DNA of 36,217 nt from a virus. The notes under the pieces are model-generated. The model saw only the letters and a program-made list of their open reading frames with translations. It was not told the origin of the DNA and made no database searches. The stretch is taken from IMG/VR virus record IMGVR_UViG_3300048591_000748, positions 1 to 36,217 of that record; one strand, written 5' to 3'. This document shows, one piece after another, positions 7,430-15,578 of this stretch. The position numbers and the translations under genes were made by a program. Within the stretch, counting starts at the first letter, position 1, and the number at the start of each line of letters is the position of its first letter.

Positions 7430-7956
7430 GCGATATTCCCGCGCCTGTCCAGGCCAGAATGGACGAAATGAAAGCCAGCAATCCAGCCAACGCGCCTGAG
7501 AAGAAGGTGGCGAAACGCATCCCGCTTTCGGTCCCAACCCTCAAGCTCGCGGTGCCGGAAATTCCAGGCTACAAATGCTATTGGTTCCGAGGCACTTCCC
7601 AGCGAATCCAGCAAGCCCGCCGTGCCGGGTACGAGTTCGTCAGCAGCGACGAGGTCCAACTCAATGAGGTGGGCTATGCCAACAGCTTTGACGACGACGG
7701 CAACACCGACCTGGGGACTCGCGTCAGCGTTTCCGCCGGCGACTCCGGCTCGGAGAAGGAGGGAATCCGCCTGTACCTCATGAAGATCCGCAAGGAGCTT
7801 TGGGACGAGGACAGGCAGCTCATGGAAGATCAGCAAGCCGCCGTGGCAGCGCAGTTGCGCGGCGACAAAGCGCCCGTCGAAGGGGGAATGGACGCGAGCA
7901 ATCGCTACACCCGCGGCGAGCAAAAACGTCACATGTTTCAACCTCGGAGAGCCTAA
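7426..7956 (+). CDS. Head-region structural protein, unknown role
   Basis: This is a 176-residue protein starting within the scaffold stop (ATGA). The first 30 residues are polar and Pro-rich. Then comes a compact region with I-P-L-S-V-P-T-L-K-L, P-E-I-P-G-Y-K-C-Y-W-F-R-G-T-S-Q-R-I-Q-Q-A and Y-E-F-V-S-S-D-E-V-Q-L-N. This is a recurring type of protein encoded between scaffold and capsid genes in podovirus-like phages. The last 40 residues are helical and charged. It is probably a capsid-associated or assembly protein. No enzymatic motif is visible. Confidence 0.6.
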   Translation: MSDIPAPVQARMDEMKASNPANAPEKKVAKRIPLSVPTLKLAVPEIPGYKCYWFRGTSQRIQQARRAGYEFVSSDEVQLNEVGYANSFDDDGNTDLGTRVSVSAGDSGSEKEGIRLYLMKIRKELWDEDRQLMEDQQAAVAAQLRGDKAPVEGGMDASNRYTRGEQKRHMFQPRRA

Positions 7957-7959
7957 ATC

Positions 7960-8559
7960 ATGGCAAACGCAAACACTCCGTTCGGCTTGGCGCCCGTCGC
8001 CTTTCTGAGCGGTTCCCCCTGGAACGGGCAAGCCCGGCGCTACCACATCGACTCGGGCGACGGCAACGCCTACGCCCCTGGCGATCCGGTCACGCTGGCC
8101 GGAAGCGCCGACGACAATGGTGTCGCCACTGTTACGCTGGCCACTCCCGGCAGCGGCATCCTCGGTGTCATCGTCAGCGCGGGTGGTCTCACCTACGGCG
8201 GTATGTCGGCTGACCCGACGAACCTGAACACCACGATCATTCCGGCAACGAAGGCCAAGGACTATTACGTCATGGTCTGCGACTCGCCGGACGTGATCTA
8301 CGAGGTTCAGGAGATTGGCACCGGCACGCAGCTTACCGCGGCAGAAGTCGGCCTCAACGCCAACCTCGTCGCCGGCACCAACTCGGGCTACGTCTCGGGC
8401 TGGCTGCTGACCAACACGACGGAAGCCGTCACGGCCACCCTCGACGTCAAGCTCCTCGGCTTGGCCCAGCGCCCTGGGAATGCCTTTGGCGCCTACGCCA
8501 AGTGGAACGTCATCATCAACAACCACGTCTTGTCCAGCCCGGGTCACCTGGGTCTGTAA
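7960..8559 (+). CDS. Capsid cement/decoration-like protein
   Basis: This is a 199-residue protein beginning M-A-N-A-N-T-P-F-G-L-A-P-V, an N-terminus typical of a family of phage head proteins often annotated as structural cement. The rest is Gly/Ala/Thr/Val-rich and beta-stranded, with Y-H-I-D-S-G-D-G-N-A-Y and repeated short strands. It has no Cys-based or catalytic motif. It lies 13 nt before the major capsid gene with its own ribosome site. Stabilisation of the capsid lattice is inferred from family resemblance and position. Confidence 0.6.
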   Translation: MANANTPFGLAPVAFLSGSPWNGQARRYHIDSGDGNAYAPGDPVTLAGSADDNGVATVTLATPGSGILGVIVSAGGLTYGGMSADPTNLNTTIIPATKAKDYYVMVCDSPDVIYEVQEIGTGTQLTAAEVGLNANLVAGTNSGYVSGWLLTNTTEAVTATLDVKLLGLAQRPGNAFGAYAKWNVIINNHVLSSPGHLGL

Positions 8560-8571
8560 GGAGCTACTATC

Positions 8572-9489
8572 ATGGCAGGTATCATCAATACGGGCACGCA
8601 TCCCAAGCTGCTCTGGCCCGGCATCCGGGCCATCTGGGGCCAGGTCTACGACGAACACCCGACGGAGTACACGGATCTCTACGACATCCAGACCTCCGAT
8701 CGGGCCTACGAAGAGATGGTGCAGATCACCGGCTTCGGTCTGGCGTCCATCAAGCCGGAGGCCCAGGCTGGCACCTTCGACTCGGAACTCCAGGGCGTCA
8801 TCTCGCGGTTCACCCACATTGCCTACTCGCTGGGCTACCAGGTGACCTACGAGGAGATGCAGGACAACCTGTACGCTGAGGTGGGGGCCCGCCGGGCCAA
8901 GGCCAACGCGTTCTCGATGTCCCAGACGGTGGAGACGGTCGGCGCATTCCTCTACAACAATGCGTTCAGCACGACCTACTTCACCACCGGCGACGGGGCG
9001 GCGCTGGTCTCTGCCTCTCACGTCAACGTGTCGGGCGGGACGTACAGCAACCTGCTCAACCCGGCGGCCGACCTGTCGGAGGCGGCGCTGGAGGACCTAG
9101 CCATCCAGATCATGGACACCCGCAATGATCGCGGGCTGAACATCTCTGTGATGCCCCAGAGCCTGCACGTGGCCCCCGCCGAGTGGTTCAATGCCCACCG
9201 TATCCTGCTCTCGGTCCAGCAGCCAGGCACGGCGAACAACGACATCAACGTCCTGAAGGCCATGACCATCTTCCCGAAGGGGATCAAGATGAATCACTAC
9301 TTCACCGACACCGATGCCTGGTTCGTCCGCACCAACTGCCCCGAGGGCATGACGATGTTCTGGCGTGAGCGGCCCAGCCTGCTGCCGGACAACGACTTCG
9401 ACACGAAGAACGCCAAGGCGCTGAGCTACATGCGCCTGTCCGTCGGGGCGGTTGACCCTCGCGGCATCTTCGCCAGCGCCGGAGCGTAA
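8572..9489 (+). CDS. Major capsid protein
   Basis: This is a 305-residue protein preceded by a good ribosome site (AAGGAG, 8 nt). It has the features of an HK97-fold major capsid protein of the Mu-type/podovirus-like group. The N-terminal arm is short, followed by I-W-G-Q-V-Y-D-E-H-P and Y-E-E-M-V-Q-I-T-G-F-G, then a long helix around residues 105-130. The peripheral domain includes L-A-I-Q-I-M-D-T-R-N-D-R-G-L, and the C-terminal strands include N-H-Y-F-T-D-T-D-A-W-F-V-R-T-N and M-R-L-S-V-G-A-V-D-P-R-G. It lacks the delta-domain and protease cleavage region of HK97 itself, consistent with the separate scaffold gene upstream. A hairpin cluster follows the gene. Confidence 0.8.
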   Translation: MAGIINTGTHPKLLWPGIRAIWGQVYDEHPTEYTDLYDIQTSDRAYEEMVQITGFGLASIKPEAQAGTFDSELQGVISRFTHIAYSLGYQVTYEEMQDNLYAEVGARRAKANAFSMSQTVETVGAFLYNNAFSTTYFTTGDGAALVSASHVNVSGGTYSNLLNPAADLSEAALEDLAIQIMDTRNDRGLNISVMPQSLHVAPAEWFNAHRILLSVQQPGTANNDINVLKAMTIFPKGIKMNHYFTDTDAWFVRTNCPEGMTMFWRERPSLLPDNDFDTKNAKALSYMRLSVGAVDPRGIFASAGA

Positions 9490-9500
9490 GCAAGCCTCAC

Positions 9501-9562
9501 TGGGGGCTGAGAGGATTGCCCCCACCCTTTACGCCTTCGGGCGTGTTTGCAAACACGTAAAG
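9501..9562 (+). terminator. Nested hairpins after the major capsid gene
   Basis: Four pairings can be drawn in 62 nt. One is TGGGGGC/GCCCCCA (9501-9507 with 9518-9524). The second is ACGCC-TTCG-GGCGT (9531-9544) followed by GTTTG. The third is a perfect 16-bp palindrome CGTGTTTGCAAACACG (9542-9557). The fourth is an outer CTTTACG/CGTAAAG pairing (9527-9533 with 9556-9562). Some exclude one another. The outer pairing covers the first bases of the AAAGGAG ribosome site of the next gene, so it could limit its translation. A partial terminator setting the high capsid-to-downstream ratio, an RNA-processing site or a translational switch are the candidates. Confidence 0.6.
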
Positions 9563-9572
9563 GAGTTTCATC

Positions 9573-10319
9573 ATGGGTTCTCCCGTCCGTTTTCCCTACG
9601 GTGTCGCCACCGTTTCCCCGACCGATCCGCTGGCCTCTTTCGGCCTCCCTGACCCGACAGCCTGGCACGTCTTCTTCGACGATTTCGACCAGTGGGTGAC
9701 GGATACCTCAGCAGCCGCGAAGTATACCATCACGACCGTCGAAGCTGGTGGCGGGTCCGCGAGCGAGGCCATCACTGATGAGGACGGCGGCGTCCTCCTT
9801 ATCACCAACGACGCGGCGGATAACGACTCTGACCTCTTCCAGAAGATCGGCGAATCCTTCCTTCCGACCGCCGGCAAGAAGCTCTTCTTCAAGGCCCGCT
9901 TCAAGGTCAGCGACGCGACCGAGTGCGACTGGATCATGGGCCTCGCCATCACGGACACGACCTCGATCGCAGCCGCTGGCGATGGCGTGACCGACGGCAT
10001 CTTCTTTCAGAAAGATGACGGCGACACGAACATCGACTTCTACGTCCAGAAGGACGCGACGACTGGCCAGCTTACCAGCACGGCCGTCACAACCTCGGCC
10101 GCCGCCGCGACGTACATGACGCTGGCGTTCTACTTCGACGGCAAGCGGTACGTCCATGTGTTCAAGGACGACGTGAAGGTCGAGCAGGTCGATCTGACCA
10201 CGACCCTGACGACGTACCTGCCCGACACAGAGCTGACTGTCACGTTCGGCCTGGTGAACGGGGCGGCTGCGGCGAAGACCATGTCCGTCGACTACATCTT
10301 CGTGGCCCAGGAGCGCTAA
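9573..10319 (+). CDS. Jelly-roll-like virion protein after the capsid gene
   Basis: This is a 248-residue protein. A short N-terminal segment ends in L-P-D-P-T-A-W-H-V-F-F-D-D-F-D-Q-W, followed by beta-strands with A-D-N-D-S-D-L-F-Q-K-I-G-E-S-F and K-K-L-F-F-K-A-R-F-K-V, then I-F-F-Q-K-D-D-G-D-T-N-I-D-F-Y. The strand pattern is that of a concanavalin A-like sandwich, as in several marine podovirus structural proteins encoded immediately after the capsid. It is likely a head decoration or fibre-like protein. The start uses a ribosome site partly held in an upstream hairpin. Function beyond virion association is not known. Confidence 0.6.
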   Translation: MGSPVRFPYGVATVSPTDPLASFGLPDPTAWHVFFDDFDQWVTDTSAAAKYTITTVEAGGGSASEAITDEDGGVLLITNDAADNDSDLFQKIGESFLPTAGKKLFFKARFKVSDATECDWIMGLAITDTTSIAAAGDGVTDGIFFQKDDGDTNIDFYVQKDATTGQLTSTAVTTSAAAATYMTLAFYFDGKRYVHVFKDDVKVEQVDLTTTLTTYLPDTELTVTFGLVNGAAAAKTMSVDYIFVAQER

Positions 10320-10321
10320 TC

Positions 10322-11044
10322 ATGGCGTTGCCCAGCTTCTTTCACACGCCTGGGCGGATCATCCGCCTTGCGCTGAAGGACGCTGGGCGCCTCCAGGCCG
10401 GCGCCGACCCCTCTGCGGAGGTCCTCTCGGAAGCCCTGGGACGCCTAGCGGACCTGATCAACACCTACCAGACCCAGGGACTCAAGCTCTGGCTCAACTC
10501 AATCCTCGAGGTGACGCTCACTGCCGGCACCGCTGCGTATACCCTTGGCCCCTCCGGCGCGTTCATCCCGACGAAACCCTTGCGGGCTCCCGAAGCCTGG
10601 TACGTCACGACCGACGGCAACAGGCGGCCCCTTAACCCGCTGGCCCTGCGAGACTACTACGCTCTCGGCAACCTCACCACGACTGGCGCCATCAACAGTT
10701 ATCTGGCGGACAAGCAGCAGAGCAACCTCATCGTCCACTTGTGGCCAGTGCCGGACAGCGCCACGGCTTCCGGTGGCTCGGTCGAGCTGCTAATCCAGCA
10801 GCAGGCGGTCGCGCCATCCAACCTCGATGAGAGCATCGCCTTCCCCGTTGAGTGGTACATGGCCCTTCGCTGGGGCCTGGCGGACGATCTCGCCACCGGC
10901 CAGCCCGCCGTCATCATGGACCGTTGCGAGCGGAAGGCGCGGGAGTACCGCCGCCTTCTCGAGGACTGGGATGTCGAGGACGCCTCGGTTCAGTTCGCCC
11001 CCTCAATTCAAATGGGCGGCAACCGCTCGAGGTTCACACGATGA
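10322..11044 (+). CDS. P22 gp4-like tail accessory factor / head-completion adaptor
   Basis: This is a 240-residue protein. The signature is a helical N-terminal part (I-I-R-L-A-L-K-D-A-G-R-L, then E-A-L-G-R-L-A-D-L-I-N-T-Y-Q). After it comes A-A-Y-T-L-G-P-S-G-A-F-I-P-T-K-P-L-R-A-P-E, closely resembling the conserved 'YTIG...RP..I..A' block of the gp4 family. The C-terminal helices (residues about 175-225) resemble the part that binds under the portal. The family forms a ring on the portal that seals the packaged head and starts tail assembly. The context fits, with the gp10-like gene 271 nt downstream of its stop codon. Its stop overlaps the next start. Confidence 0.75.
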   Translation: MALPSFFHTPGRIIRLALKDAGRLQAGADPSAEVLSEALGRLADLINTYQTQGLKLWLNSILEVTLTAGTAAYTLGPSGAFIPTKPLRAPEAWYVTTDGNRRPLNPLALRDYYALGNLTTTGAINSYLADKQQSNLIVHLWPVPDSATASGGSVELLIQQQAVAPSNLDESIAFPVEWYMALRWGLADDLATGQPAVIMDRCERKAREYRRLLEDWDVEDASVQFAPSIQMGGNRSRFTR

Positions 11045-11298
11045 CTGAAGAGCAGCTGCTACTCGACCGCCGAGTCACGGATAAGGATGCCGAGGCGATT
11101 GCCGACCACATGGTGAACAAGCTGGTGGCCCGCCTTGGGGACGAAGCGACAGTCGCCCACCTGATGGGCGTCTGGTCCTCCCACCTAGATCAGAGCATCG
11201 GAAAGACCGTCAGGCGTGGTGCATGGCTGGTCCTGGGCGCCATCGGCTTTGTCGCCATGGTCAAGCTCGAAGCTGTGATCTATTGGATTAAGAGTTAA
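11041..11298 (+). CDS. Small single-span membrane protein, possible holin-like
   Basis: This is an 85-residue protein from ATG 11041, overlapping the previous stop (ATGA). The first 55 residues are soluble and helical (D-K-D-A-E-A-I-A-D-H-M-V-N-K-L). One hydrophobic segment of about 20 residues at 62-82 (A-W-L-V-L-G-A-I-G-F-V-A-M-V) ends in Y-W-I-K-S. A single C-terminal span with a soluble N-terminus is compatible with a holin-like or membrane-anchoring virion protein. It sits between neck genes and no endolysin is adjacent, so the lysis role is only a suggestion. Confidence 0.6.
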   Translation: MTEEQLLLDRRVTDKDAEAIADHMVNKLVARLGDEATVAHLMGVWSSHLDQSIGKTVRRGAWLVLGAIGFVAMVKLEAVIYWIKS

Positions 11299-11314
11299 TT
11301 TTGGGGGCGGAATA

Positions 11315-13042
11315 ATGCCGGATTATACGCGCGAACAACCAAAGGAAGTTTCCCTTCCGCCCCGCCTGCCTCTGATCGGGTTGGTCAACCAGCGAGCGGG
11401 CAGCCCGGATGTGGACTCGAGGCTCGTGAACGGCTACGTCGAGATCGGGGAGGACGGCCAGGTCCGCGTGGTCAAGCGGCCTGGCTTTGGGGTCGCCCTC
11501 AACATCGGGGCGGCTTGGGCAGGCCTCGGCTCCTTCTATTCAGACTCCGCCGGCAACCTGACCGTCTGGGAAGTCCCAATCGAGGGTGGCGTTGCCCACA
11601 GGCTCTACACTGAGGGCCTCCTCGTTGGGACACTTGCCACCATTGCGGCAGGCAGCTCAACGCGGACCTACTTCTTCGAAGAAGTTTCGACCGGCGCCGA
11701 GACCACAACTATCATCATCAACAGTCGGTACGCTGTCCACACCTACAATCCGACGGACGGGCTGGACCTCCTGCACTTCCGCGACACGGAGTACCTGGCC
11801 GTGACCTGCTCAACTACGAGTGGCTCCGCCGTCGTCACCACGGCCTCGACCGCCCTGCTGACTGAGTACACCGTCGTCACAGGGGCCGGCATCCCGGCCG
11901 ACACCCAGATTGACAGCATCGACAGCGCGACGCAGTTCACAATGAGCCAAGCCGCCACTGCGACGGATGCAGCCGCGGTCCTTGACTTTGCCCTCGGCGG
12001 ACCGCCGTCACGGGCCAGCACCTTCAGCCCGCCCACGATTGCAGGGGGTCTGACCTATCGCACCCTTGTCGGTGGCGTCGTGGACTTGAACAAGTCCGTC
12101 TACCTGCTAACGTACCGAGCTGAGATCGCGGGGTCAGACATCGACAAGCCGCGGGCGTGGAACCCCCTCAACAGCCTGTACGCGTATGCTGAGCAAGATC
12201 AGGCGGTGTGTATTGCCAAGCAGATGTCCTATATCATCGCGTTCAAGTCGACAACGACCGAGTTCTTTCGCGATGCGGGCAACTCGCCAGGGAGCCCACT
12301 TGAGCGCGTTGAGGGACTGCGCCTCGACATCGGCTGCTACGTCTCCGCCACCGTCCAGTTCCTTGACGGCCTCGTCATCTGGGCCAGCAACACGGCATCG
12401 AACAAGCACAGCGTCTGGGCCCTCGTCCAGGCTCGGCCGACGGAGATTGCCTCCCCGGCCGTGGCCCGCATGCTCGAGACCTACGCTCCGTATCGCGCGT
12501 TCAGCTTCTCCTCCGCCGGCCACACGTTCTACGTGCTGAACGCCGAGGCCCTGGACGGCGACCGGGTCTCTCTGGTCTACGACACGACCAGCAAGTTCTG
12601 GTCCTACTGGAACGCCCTGGGGGAGACCTACTTGCCATTTACCTCCGCGGTCCCCTCGTACTACGGGCCGAGGTTCCAGCACGAGTCCGACGGCAAGGTC
12701 TACCTGATGGAGCCCGGCTTGGCGACCGATGACGGCTCGGCCTTCGACATGGACATCTTTCCGCCGGAGTTCGACGCCAACGTTCGGCTCACGAAGTACC
12801 TCTCCAAGATGTACGTCGTCGCGGATCAGGAAGAGGGGAGCATTCTCCGCCTCCGCGTCAACGACGACAACCAGCACCCAGACCGCTGGTCCTCCTGGCG
12901 GGAGTTCGATCTGTCCGAGCAGCGCCCTCGCCTCGACGAGTGCGGATCGTTCTACAAGCGGGCCTTCCACTTCCGCCACTCGAGCCCGACGCCGTGCCGC
13001 CTCGTCGCGGTCGAGCTTGACCTCCAACCCGGGACACTCTGA
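11315..13042 (+). CDS. P22 gp10-like packaged-DNA stabilisation protein
   Basis: This is a 575-residue protein starting with ATG after GGGGGCGG. The N-terminus shows the gp10-family hallmark L-P-L-I-G-L-V-N-Q-R-A-G-S-P-D-V-D-S-R-L-V-N-G-Y-V-E. The remainder is beta-rich with repeated blade-like strands (W-A-G-L-G-S-F-Y, S-Y-I-I-A-F-K-S-T-T-T-E-F-F, F-S-F-S-S-A-G-H-T-F-Y-V-L-N), consistent with a beta-propeller. In P22, gp10 sits between the gp4 ring and the tail needle and keeps DNA from leaking. Presence of both gp4-like and gp10-like genes is the main evidence for P22-type neck architecture. No gp26-like needle was recognised. Confidence 0.75.
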   Translation: MPDYTREQPKEVSLPPRLPLIGLVNQRAGSPDVDSRLVNGYVEIGEDGQVRVVKRPGFGVALNIGAAWAGLGSFYSDSAGNLTVWEVPIEGGVAHRLYTEGLLVGTLATIAAGSSTRTYFFEEVSTGAETTTIIINSRYAVHTYNPTDGLDLLHFRDTEYLAVTCSTTSGSAVVTTASTALLTEYTVVTGAGIPADTQIDSIDSATQFTMSQAATATDAAAVLDFALGGPPSRASTFSPPTIAGGLTYRTLVGGVVDLNKSVYLLTYRAEIAGSDIDKPRAWNPLNSLYAYAEQDQAVCIAKQMSYIIAFKSTTTEFFRDAGNSPGSPLERVEGLRLDIGCYVSATVQFLDGLVIWASNTASNKHSVWALVQARPTEIASPAVARMLETYAPYRAFSFSSAGHTFYVLNAEALDGDRVSLVYDTTSKFWSYWNALGETYLPFTSAVPSYYGPRFQHESDGKVYLMEPGLATDDGSAFDMDIFPPEFDANVRLTKYLSKMYVVADQEEGSILRLRVNDDNQHPDRWSSWREFDLSEQRPRLDECGSFYKRAFHFRHSSPTPCRLVAVELDLQPGTL

Positions 13043-13266
13043 TGGCTACCTTCCGCAGCCCCCCACACAATCGCTGGCCCTTCGTGCTCGAGCAGGGCGA
13101 GCCTGTCGTTGACCCCGACTGGTTCGACTACTTCCGCGAGATCTCGAGCGCCTTTATGAAAGGTGTGAGCACCACGGTGCCACTAGCCCCAATCACAGGT
13201 GGGGGGACCGCCGGCTCCCTTACCATCGTCAACGGTCTCATCACGGCGGTAGTCGCGCCTACATAG
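13042..13266 (+). CDS. Small phage protein with Gly-rich tail
   Basis: This is a 74-residue protein whose ATG overlaps the previous stop by one base. It has a polar N-terminus, an acidic-aromatic middle (V-V-D-P-D-W-F-D-Y-F-R-E-I), and a beta-rich end with P-L-A-P-I-T-G-G-G-T-A-G-S-L-T-I-V-N-G-L-I-T. The end resembles short linker or trimerisation strands of virion proteins. A minor structural role is inferred from its place between neck and ejection genes. No known function. Confidence 0.55.
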   Translation: MATFRSPPHNRWPFVLEQGEPVVDPDWFDYFREISSAFMKGVSTTVPLAPITGGGTAGSLTIVNGLITAVVAPT

Positions 13267-13274
13267 GAGGTTTC

Positions 13275-14351
13275 ATGGCAAGTCTATACGAACAGATTGC
13301 GGCGATGGCGCCTTACGCCGCGGAGTTCGGCCCACAGGCGGCCCTCGGCTTTAACCCGAACGATCCGAGTATGCAGAACCCGAATGCGGGTATGCTGGGG
13401 AACATCGCCTGGGGCAGCGTGCCAGGAATGGAGTCGTTCTACTCCTATGACCCCAACCAGAATCAGGAGGCGTTTGACCTCAAGGCCGCCCTACCGGAGT
13501 TCCAAGCGCGTGGCTACCGCTGGATGAGTGCGAATGACCCCTCGCGAGAACTGGCAGGCAACTGGATCGTCGGCCCTGACGGCCAACCGATTGCCGACTC
13601 CGCCCGCTTCACTGGGACGAATGACGATCGGTTCAAGCTGGCGGCCCTCGCCGCAGGCGCAGTGACCGGGGCGAACATCTGGGCGGCGGCGCCAGGGATG
13701 GCCGCGGCAGGTGGCGCCCAGACCTTCCCCGTTCTCCCCCAGGCCGCTGATGTGACGACGCAACTTGGCGCGCTCGGCAGCACGGCAGCGCCGACGGCTG
13801 CCAGCACGGCTGTCGGTCCGGGCCTTACGGCAGCGGCTGCCCCTGCGACCTCCCTCGCCACCACCGGCCTGGGGACCGCGACAGCGGCTGCGCCGGCAGC
13901 GTCGGGTGCCTTCAACTGGGGCAGCCTGCTCAGCGGCCAGGGCCTGCGCAGTGCTGTCGACATCCTGTCGGGCCTCTATGGCATGAAGCTGGCGGGCGAT
14001 GCGCGGGAGCAGTCCGACCCGTTCGCCCGCTATCGCCCAGGGTACGGCGAGCAACTTGCGGCCCTTGAGGCCAACCCGAATCTGATCACCCAGCGGCCGG
14101 GCTGGCTCGCCGGTACGGAGCTGATCGGTCGCCAGATGGCCTCGCGCGGCTACACCGGCTCGGGGAATGAGAAGGCGGCCCTGTCGCGCTACGCCGGGGA
14201 ATTCTACAACAACGAGGCCGCTCGCCTTGCAGGTCTTGCCGGTGCGGGCCAGACGCCCGGAGCGGGCCAGTTTGGGTCAGCCGCGCTTGCAAGCCAGTCC
14301 CTCGGATCAATCGGTTACGGCATCGCCCCCTGGCTGCCGAACAAGCCCTAA
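13275..14351 (+). CDS. Internal virion (ejection) protein, Ala/Gly-rich
   Basis: This is a 358-residue protein with an AGGAGG ribosome site. The N-terminal half is hydrophilic. Residues about 115-240 are an Ala/Thr/Gly-rich hydrophobic run (A-A-L-A-A-G-A-V-T-G-A-N, then many Ala-Ala pairs) of the type seen in small ejection proteins that enter the membrane. The C-terminal part has L-I-G-R-Q-M-A-S-R-G-Y-T-G-S-G-N-E and ends A-S-Q-S-L-G-S-I-G-Y-G, common among podovirus internal proteins. It is the first of three successive ejection-type genes, comparable in position to P22 genes 7/20/16. The exact role is inferred. Confidence 0.6.
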   Translation: MASLYEQIAAMAPYAAEFGPQAALGFNPNDPSMQNPNAGMLGNIAWGSVPGMESFYSYDPNQNQEAFDLKAALPEFQARGYRWMSANDPSRELAGNWIVGPDGQPIADSARFTGTNDDRFKLAALAAGAVTGANIWAAAPGMAAAGGAQTFPVLPQAADVTTQLGALGSTAAPTAASTAVGPGLTAAAAPATSLATTGLGTATAAAPAASGAFNWGSLLSGQGLRSAVDILSGLYGMKLAGDAREQSDPFARYRPGYGEQLAALEANPNLITQRPGWLAGTELIGRQMASRGYTGSGNEKAALSRYAGEFYNNEAARLAGLAGAGQTPGAGQFGSAALASQSLGSIGYGIAPWLPNKP

Positions 14352-14360
14352 GGAGACGAC

Positions 14361-15578
14361 ATGGCAGACGGACTATTCGGGACGCCCACCGGGTTTCGGA
14401 CCTACGACCGCGATCAGGCGGACCTCGCCCTCCTCGCAAGCCAGGCCCGGCACCAGGACGCGCTGAGCGGGCTCAACCGAGCGCAGGCGGAAGCCCTGCT
14501 CCGCAACCAAGCGAGTGAGGAGGCGAAGGCCAAGTCTCTCGCCGCAATCGCGGGAGGCAGAGGTGGGGCGACCCTCGAGGGCGGTATTGCCCCGACATTC
14601 GACGCGCTGGTCGATGCCGGGAAGCGGGTCTCAAGCGCCCTCTTCTCCGTCGGTGACGTAACCGGCGCGCAGAAGGCGGCGAACGAGGCGGCCCTCACGA
14701 TGTCCCGCGTGGCGACGGGGGAGGCTGCCAAGGCCCGCGAGGTCGTCTCGCAAGGTCAAGCAACCCTCCAGAAGATCGACAGGCTGCAGGCCTTGCTCAC
14801 CGGCGTCAACGGACCGGACTCGCATGCAGCCTTCCTGATGGCGGCGAAGGCAGACCCGCTCCTCGGCCAAGATCGGCTGCCGGAAGAGCTGCGGACCTAC
14901 AACCCGGCGGTGATCCGGCGTTACATCGCAGGGTCTGATGCCCTGAAGCGGCAGGTCGAGATGGAGGATTCGAAGGCCAGGACGAGTGCGTACGTTGCGA
15001 CGCAGGCAAGTGCGCGTGGCAGGCACGCGGTGCTGAACGAGCAGGGCGAACGGACCCTCACGCTGGCCCAGCAACGGGAGACGCGCCTTGCCAAGGCTGG
15101 GGGCACGCCGGACAAGCCTGTCGGCCCGCCCTCCACCGCCGCGGTCAAGGCCATGCGGGCGGACCTCGAGGCGCAGGGGCTCCTGCTAACCGACGAGGCT
15201 GCGGGGGAGGCGCAATCCCTCGAACTTGCGGAACGGGCCAAGCGGCTTGTCGCCTCCACCGGCGGTGCGCTGACGGAGACGGAGGCCCGCGCTCGGGTGA
15301 TTGACGAGGCGCGAGAGGCGGGTGAGATCCTGCCGCCGGAGGAGGGCGGGCTCTTCCCGCCACGCCGTGCGAAGCCCGGCGCCTTCTCTCCTCAGATCGG
15401 CAGCCTCACCCGCCCACGCACCCTCACCCCTGGGGGGACCGCCCGCATCGGGGAGTACGTTCGTGACCCCGCCTCCGGCCAGGTGATGCAAGCGACCAAG
15501 GGGGGCTGGAAGCCCATCGGCCGCGCCGCACTGGCTAACCCGCTGGCTGAGGACTTCGACGAGGAGGAAGTGGAATGA
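14361..15578 (+). CDS. Internal virion (ejection) protein, helical
   Basis: This is a 405-residue protein, highly helical with many Ala, Glu, Arg and Lys. Coiled-coil-prone stretches occur at residues about 30-65, 105-140 and 235-320 (for example Q-A-R-H-Q-D-A-L-S-G-L-N-R-A-Q-A-E). The C-terminus is Pro/Gly-rich and acidic. It has no catalytic motif. The location between the Ala-rich ejection protein and the giant protein points to a DNA-ejection component carried inside the head. Its stop overlaps the start of the giant gene (ATGA), suggesting coupled synthesis. Confidence 0.6.
   Translation: MADGLFGTPTGFRTYDRDQADLALLASQARHQDALSGLNRAQAEALLRNQASEEAKAKSLAAIAGGRGGATLEGGIAPTFDALVDAGKRVSSALFSVGDVTGAQKAANEAALTMSRVATGEAAKAREVVSQGQATLQKIDRLQALLTGVNGPDSHAAFLMAAKADPLLGQDRLPEELRTYNPAVIRRYIAGSDALKRQVEMEDSKARTSAYVATQASARGRHAVLNEQGERTLTLAQQRETRLAKAGGTPDKPVGPPSTAAVKAMRADLEAQGLLLTDEAAGEAQSLELAERAKRLVASTGGALTETEARARVIDEAREAGEILPPEEGGLFPPRRAKPGAFSPQIGSLTRPRTLTPGGTARIGEYVRDPASGQVMQATKGGWKPIGRAALANPLAEDFDEEEVE

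Noticed and set aside
7291-9021. A 576-codon open frame on the minus strand, antisense to the scaffold and capsid genes.
   Set aside because: Long antisense frames are common in GC-rich coding DNA. The plus-strand genes here are recognised families with ribosome sites; the antisense protein shows no motif.
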